This document shows, piece after piece, positions 58,921-64,000 of a stretch of 64,000 nt of DNA. The position numbers and the translations under genes are program-made. Each line of letters starts with the position of its first letter. Positions within the stretch are counted from its first letter, which is position 1. The stretch covers positions 2,660,456 to 2,724,455 of the forward strand of contig JAJEKV010000102.1 in assembly GCA_021234155.1 (NCBI GenBank), written 5' to 3'. The notes beneath the pieces are model-generated. The model made no database searches and was not told the DNA's origin. It worked only from the letters and a program-made list of their open reading frames with translations. The DNA comes from Isoetes taiwanensis (lineage: Eukaryota > Streptophyta > Lycopodiopsida > Isoetales > Isoetaceae).

Positions 58921-59424
58921 ACTAGAGAAAATCCACCCCATCAAAATGCAACATCTAAACAATGTGAAGAAGAATCAAAAGCTCATAAGTGTGCATAGAG
59001 GGAGGACGACTAGGCGCTCGACTTGGCACCTCGGGACAGGGACGGCTTCGATGGATGAGGCAGAGGTCATCTCTGCTATTCTCTAGAATCTTGTTCCTGG
59101 CACTGATCTGTCACCTCAAGCTCGGTTAATCATTAGAATTTGGATAGCTAAAACCTGTAGGAGTAGGCGTTCAGTAGGATTCTTCAATTTTCGCCCAAAT
59201 TGTGCAACATATATTTTGTGTGTGCTTTCTTTTTCTAAAGAAGGAAGGCTTCTTATCTGCGGACTCAATTCTTCGGGATTTCCTTGAGACAGTTCAAAGG
59301 AATCACGCCTTCTTGGGTAGTTTGCTGGTTCTTGAGTTGGAACCATTTGTTATCAAGCTGTGTTGTTTGATTCTTGGTCTTCACTCTCGTCAAGATTTAA
59401 GCTTGGGTCCAGGAGTCAATATTC

Positions 59425-59976
59425 TTGTGCTTCAAGATGAGGCCCAAAATGACCACCTTTATAGGAGACTGTTCCGGCCAAAGATTCTTGGAGGAAATGG
59501 AGGATCACAAAACAATTGGCCAAGAAAGCAAAGACTGGAGAATTATTCTTAAACTAGAACAAAATGGAGACTTAGCCTGGATAAAGATGAAAGAACTCAC
59601 AGTAGCCTTCGATATCATCAGAGAAGAGCAAAAGGCAGCTATTGAATGCATGGGAATCAAGAAAGAAGGCCAGATTGTTGCATGTCAGGAGGAGATCTCT
59701 AGGTTGGAAAGGCAATATGCGAAAGGAAAAGCCGGCGAGAGAGATCGGATCTGGAATATGATCAAAAGACTCCAAGAACTCGATCTACTGCTTTATCGAA
59801 TGATTAGGATCAAATCCGGGCACCTAAAAGAAGACTGTTGCAGCTTGAAGAATCAAGCTTTTAAGAAGAGCATGACAGAGTCATTCCTTACAACAAAAGA
59901 TTTGGCAGAAGAGCTCGAGCTTATGGAATGGAAATCTAAAGCTTGTCTTGTTCGAGTTTTGGGAGAGTGCAGTTGA
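59425..59976 (+). CDS. Hypothetical coiled-coil ORF (183 codons)
   Basis: Charged helical protein (FDIIREEQKAAIECMGIKKE, EEISRLERQYAKGKAGERDR). The same region continues in other frames to 60460, with a possible zinc motif CSICDTKGYF..REASKCPYPDC near 60098-60165. I do not recognise it. It may be an ORF1-type protein of the RTE-like element that follows, or a captured host sequence. Confidence 0.4.
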   Translation: MCFKMRPKMTTFIGDCSGQRFLEEMEDHKTIGQESKDWRIILKLEQNGDLAWIKMKELTVAFDIIREEQKAAIECMGIKKEGQIVACQEEISRLERQYAKGKAGERDRIWNMIKRLQELDLLLYRMIRIKSGHLKEDCCSLKNQAFKKSMTESFLTTKDLAEELELMEWKSKACLVRVLGECS

Positions 59977-60461
59977 CCATGAGATAATCAAATTCAAAGA
60001 GAAATTTAAGGATGATCTTTCTTTATTGGCTGCAACAAAGCTTAGAAATGTGGAAGTCGATCGTGATAAAGTTGTTCAGAAGCTTGTCCCTACCAAATAA
60101 TGCTCGATCTGTGACACCAAAGGATACTTTAACCCTCGAGAAGCAAGCAAGTGTCCCTATCCTGACTGCACAAAGGTCATTAGCCTCAATTTGGATAAGC
60201 TGTCGACAAAAATTTCTGACTCAAAGCTCTGCTCCAAAATTCCAACTATGGGCAAGTACGACAAGATTAATGGTACATCCCCCTCTAAAAATATTCTTTT
60301 AAATTCTTTTGAGGGGGATAGTATATATAGTAATATGTATGGAAAAGGTTATGCTAAAGGTTCTATGGTGGATCTCTATGCTATAAAGGACACGGAAGCT
60401 ATAGTAAAATATTCCTCCAATGGGGTCCTTGTCCATTTTCCTTTGAAATGCCCTCAGATTA
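59977..60461 (+). pseudogene. Continuation with Cys-rich motif, unknown
   Basis: KFKEKFKDDLSLLAATKLRN then, after a TAA, the C-x2-C...C-x4-C motif and SLNLDKLSTKISDS. Frame 60191-60526 remains open for 111 codons without a domain. Confidence 0.35.
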
Positions 60462-61545
60462 ATGAGGTCAAGTTTTGGCTTAACAAAACCTTTAACATTC
60501 CTATCCTCTATCAGAGCACTCGTTGAACCAGTATTGTTGTATGGGGTAGAGGTCTGGAGTCCAGCAATTAGCAAGAACACCTGGGATAAGCTAGAGAGGG
60601 TGCAAAAGGCCTTCTTAACATACAGCCTAGGTATCAAGGACACCTGCCTTATCGATTTTTGCTATATGAGACCTGGTTCGCCCCCGCAACATTCCGCTTA
60701 TCTTGCGCAGACATCTTGCATATTTCCACAAGGTCACCAAAGATGGATGCACAACGCCTTCCCCGAGGGGGCTTTGTTATTGGCACAAGAGCCACAACGA
60801 TCAAGAGGGTATGGCAGAGCACCGCCGTGGGTGGTTCGCAACGTGGTCTATAGACTACCAGCAGATTGTGGCTATGCCTGATGCCCACGGACAGGCTGCA
60901 CACCTGAATGAGCGCTTTGCCACCACTCTGTGGGATGCAGCCACTCGTGCAAAGCCTAAAACAGAGCACTATCACACGCAAGTTAATCCGACACTGGAAC
61001 ATGGCCCACACCAGTACTTGAAAGCGCATATATCTATGAAGAAACGAAGAGTTATTGCCTCCGTGAGGACAGGGTCCCATCATCTCAGAATTGAAACAGG
61101 TCGTTGGACTACAGATGGAGGGCAGAGAATCCCCCGGCATGAGAGAATATGCCAGTGTTGCCACATGCGGACAGTAGAGGATGTGCACCATGCTCTGCAA
61201 GAGTGTTCGGTATATACGCATATCCGAGCAACACATGCTGATCTTAGATGCTCTGCGGCACCGCTGCATCAATTGCTGGCATCGCCAATGGTTGCACGTC
61301 TCACATCCTACATTTTGCAAGTCTCTACAAATGAGAATCCCTTTACAGACAAGGGATCCGAGAGCCTACTACCAGGGTTTTTCCTCCCATGTGGGGGTTT
61401 TTTCATCCCAGTAGTAGAGACACATTGTATAGTAGCATTGGTCTTTTTGGTGTGGTTTTATTTGCTTTGTGTACGGCATGTACTGTCTCATAGGTCAAGT
61501 TTGGCTCCGCGGACGTTAAAATATACTTCCTTCCTTCTATTTTAA
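60462..61545 (+). pseudogene. RTE-like non-LTR reverse transcriptase, C-terminal tail
   Basis: RALVEPVLLYGVEVWSPAI..WDKLERVQKAFLTYSLGIK near 60500-60640 is the post-RT segment of RTE/endonuclease-RT elements. After a frame change near 60660 comes KKRRVIASVRTGSHHLRIE and TGRW, then C-x2-C...VEDVHHALQEC-x-Y..IR near 61150-61215, the C-terminal zinc-like motif of the same proteins. The catalytic RT part is missing. The type is distinct from the L1-type LINEs around it. Confidence 0.75.
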
Positions 61546-61547
61546 AA

Positions 61548-63062
61548 ATGGATTCCATGACCTATCAAATTATTTGCAAAGATAGCAATCATAGGAGAAC
61601 TATGCCTACAAGGAAAATTTCCACTATTGCTAATTGCCCTGCTTACATTATGAACTGGAATCCTCTTTATATCCCAGGTGATTTTTCTGGTATTGCTACT
61701 ACCACCTGGGTCTCTTGTCCGAATCTACCTCCTAAGTCTGGACTCACAACCATCTTAAAGCTATTGGTAGCTATCTTGGGGAAGTTATTCATATCTCTAT
61801 TTCTCAAACTGATTTTCCCTCTATTTGTATAATTAAAGAGACTGACTCCAATTGGGAAAATTATATTGGTACCAGAATTGAGAAAGGTGCCATTCTGGAT
61901 GTGAATATCAAGTATTCCACGGTTCCTGGCTCTGCTCATCAAAGACAAACTAAAGATATTCCAGACAAAAGGAAGTCTCCCATGTATCCTGTCTCTATTC
62001 TTGAGCAGGATAACTTTCTGCATGATTTTGAGCAGATTTATAGTAATATCCCCAAACCAAGTTGTCGTTTGGATGGATGTATTGGTGGGTGCACACCTCC
62101 AAGAGCGTTAAGAATTGGCTCAAAATTTGGGGCAAACAGATTCATATACAGGAGAAGCATCACTTAGATGATCTGAGATCCCAGCTTCAATCTCCCCCCT
62201 TGATCAGCAGGATGATATTCAAATTCAAATTCAAAGACAGAAGATCAAGATTGCAAAAGGATGGCAGCTTAAAGCCAAGATCAGGGAGCTCAAGGATGAC
62301 GAGAGAAGAAACTCTAAATACTTCTTCATTAAAGCCAAGAGCAGAACTACGAAAAATCATATTTATAGTGTCATGGTGGATGGTAATATCATTTCTAAAG
62401 ACAAGCATCTTAAGGAGGCAGCATCTGTTCACTTTATGAAGATTATGGGAGATTCTCCAAATGCTTCAGAGGAAGACATGGATAATTTTATTCACGTCCA
62501 GAGATCTATCCAGGATGTTCATAATGTCACCATGAAAGCTCCTTTCACCAATGAGAAACTTTTGAAGAGTGTCTCAGGTATGGAAAATGGTAAGACTCTT
62601 GGCCCTGATGGTCTGCCTGTTGAATTTTTTTAAACAAACTTGGGGTATTATTGGCTCAGATGTTATTAATGTGTGTAATGAGTTTTTATTGCTCAGGACT
62701 CTTTACTGCAGATCTAACACCAGCTTCATTGCCCTCATTCCTAAGATTGATGAGCCAGTTACCTTTTCTGATTACAGAACCATCTCCCTTACCAATGTTA
62801 TATACAAGATTATCTCTGCTACCATTGCTTCCAAATTGAAGCCTATCCTTAATCATGCCATTTCCAATACTCAGTGTGCCTATCTCAAGGATAGATTCAT
62901 CTTGGACAATGTTGCTACTGCTACTCTTAGGATGTACTGTGTCAAAGAATCCAAGCAAAACATTGGTCTTCTTAAATTGGATATCACTAAGGCCTTTGAT
63001 ACAGTTTGTTGGAAGTTGGAACTTCCTCATTAAGTGTTGGCATAAAATGGGTTTTTCCTAAG
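61548..63062 (+). pseudogene. LINE E, internally deleted (ORF1 piece joined to ORF2)
   Basis: 61680-62045 reads TTWVSCPNLPPK...AIGSYLGEVIHIS (DUF4283 C-terminal half). Without any endonuclease it joins the ORF2 linker (NSKYFFIKAKSRTTKN.IYSVMVDG, about 62180-62400) and RT: GKTLGPDGLPVEFF, ALIPKIDEPVTFSDYRTISL, LKLDITKAFDTVCW. It ends near 63062 just after the first RT catalytic Asp region, so the ADD box is gone. Several frameshifts. Confidence 0.75.
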
Positions 63063-63127
63063 AGGTGACAAGCATTTTTTCTTTCCATTCAAAAATCCAA
63101 AAATATAGCACTTTTGCGATAAATAGC

Positions 63128-63760
63128 TACTAAAATCAACACTGCGTAGGTTACCATACGTGGCCTTCGTTACCTCCCGATTACCTCAAAAGCCAGAGAT
63201 CCAGAAGCCATAGCCAAGAAACAGAGTAATCTGCCTCAACATCATTGGAGCCAAAGAAACACAGAAATTGCTCGCAATCGCTGTCACAGAAACACAGAAA
63301 TGTAACGAAAATTAATCTTGCATCATTTTTGAAGTCCGACGAGTGTTTATGAGAAGTACGCTTATAAAGACCTCGGTCTATGGCCGCCCATGACAGAGAT
63401 TGGCAGTCTGTGCACATGACAGAGATTGACGGTCTGTGTTTTCAGCAAAGCTATGCATCCTTCTAGGCTATGCATTCTTCCTTTCCGGCTATGCACTCTT
63501 GCTTTCCGGCGAGGCTATGACAACATGGAGATACTGGGCTATGCGAGATAGTAGGCTATGGCGACCTGGAACCCTTGCAATAGGGAATGGGAAATGCCAT
63601 AGGAATAGGATGAGCCGGCCATAGCTGCCAAGAGAACACTTCATGGCGGCCCACCGAATCGCCCGCACCAAGAAGCCAAAAATTACTTAAAAGGAAAACC
63701 CTCAACAATCTTAAGTAACCGGGAGGTAACGAAGGTTACGACTTGGTGTTAAATCTTGCT
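63128..63760. mobile_element. Foldback/MITE-like element with ~21-bp inverted repeats
   Basis: CCTTCGTTACCTCCCGATTA (63164) and its inverse GTAACCGGGAGGTAACGAAG (63715) match at 20 of 21 positions. Weaker inverse similarity extends outwards (TAGCTACTAAAATCAACAC against GTGTTAAATCTTGCTACTA). The inside has two short tandem repeats (GACAGAGATTGRCRGTCTGTG near 63391; GGCTATGCAYTCTTSCTTTC near 63466). No coding capacity. It sits against the broken end of LINE E. Confidence 0.65.
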
Positions 63761-64000
63761 ACTAATGCTGATGCAGCCCATTGGTAGAATTAAAAACGAT
63801 CTAAAGACACTTGAAGACGAACCAATTGCAATTTCAAATCCTAAAGCAGTTTCGTTCTAACCAAATGCGATCTAAAGCTGCCTGCAGTGCACGGCTAGAT
63901 TGAATCCTAACGACCCCTAACGCTATTGAACGGCAGCCAAGGGATCTTAACCACCGGCCCTTGCAAATTATCTTGATCCAACCATTATCCACCGTCCGAT
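63761..64000. other. Unassigned right edge
   Basis: GC somewhat higher (CCACCGGCCC, CCACCGTCCGAT); could be the start of a gene-proximal region. No frame supported. Confidence 0.5.

Overview
This is nuclear DNA of a land plant. The evidence is GT-AG introns, plant-type LINEs (DUF4283 ORF1, APE endonuclease, RT and zf-RVT C-terminus), Ty1/Copia and probable Ty3/Gypsy LTR elements primed by initiator tRNA-Met, and plant transposon domains. The DUF7869/DUF8039-like transposon and an RTE-like RT tail next to L1-type LINEs would fit a seed-free plant (lycophyte, fern or bryophyte), but I cannot fix the species. About three quarters of the window is decayed mobile DNA. Only one host gene is complete.

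Layout: 1-916 is a >99% copy of 21571-22486. 917-1887 and 1888-8092 are two head-to-tail LINEs, each ending in poly(A). 9567-19887 is one 10.3 kb LTR retrotransposon with 1.63-1.66 kb LTRs, TGTGACG/CGTCACA ends and a 5-bp target duplication (ATACG); its interior is degraded and holds tRNA-like modules, a 27-bp minisatellite and a second LTR-start signature. 20.3-22.3 kb carries exon-like pieces of an unidentified minus-strand gene. 24125-27258 is an intact 12-exon RPAP3-like co-chaperone gene (509 aa).

28.9-39.5 kb is the most unusual stretch. It holds a 134-bp GAA microsatellite, a block of decayed minus-strand coding segments of unknown function, a divergent plus-strand block with a DUF8039-like ORF and a DUF7869-like transposase pseudogene, at least 13 copies of a GC-rich palindrome (consensus AAGATCGCGGCCGCGATCTT) clustered between and around the two blocks, and two tandem ~80-aa genes with conserved TATA promoters.

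39.9-57.5 kb is Copia territory: a 3' RNase H fragment followed by nested GC-rich hairpins, Copia-1 (minus strand, truncated in RT), a tandem repeat of unknown class, and Copia-2 (plus strand, 5' end replaced by LINE ORF1 sequence). 58.3-63.1 kb is a patchwork of LINE ORF2 pieces and an RTE-like tail. A ~0.6 kb foldback element lies at 63.1-63.8 kb.

The RPAP3-like protein would act in the R2TP/HSP90 assembly pathway. The other coding regions are retroelement and transposon functions, nearly all disabled by stops, frameshifts or deletions.
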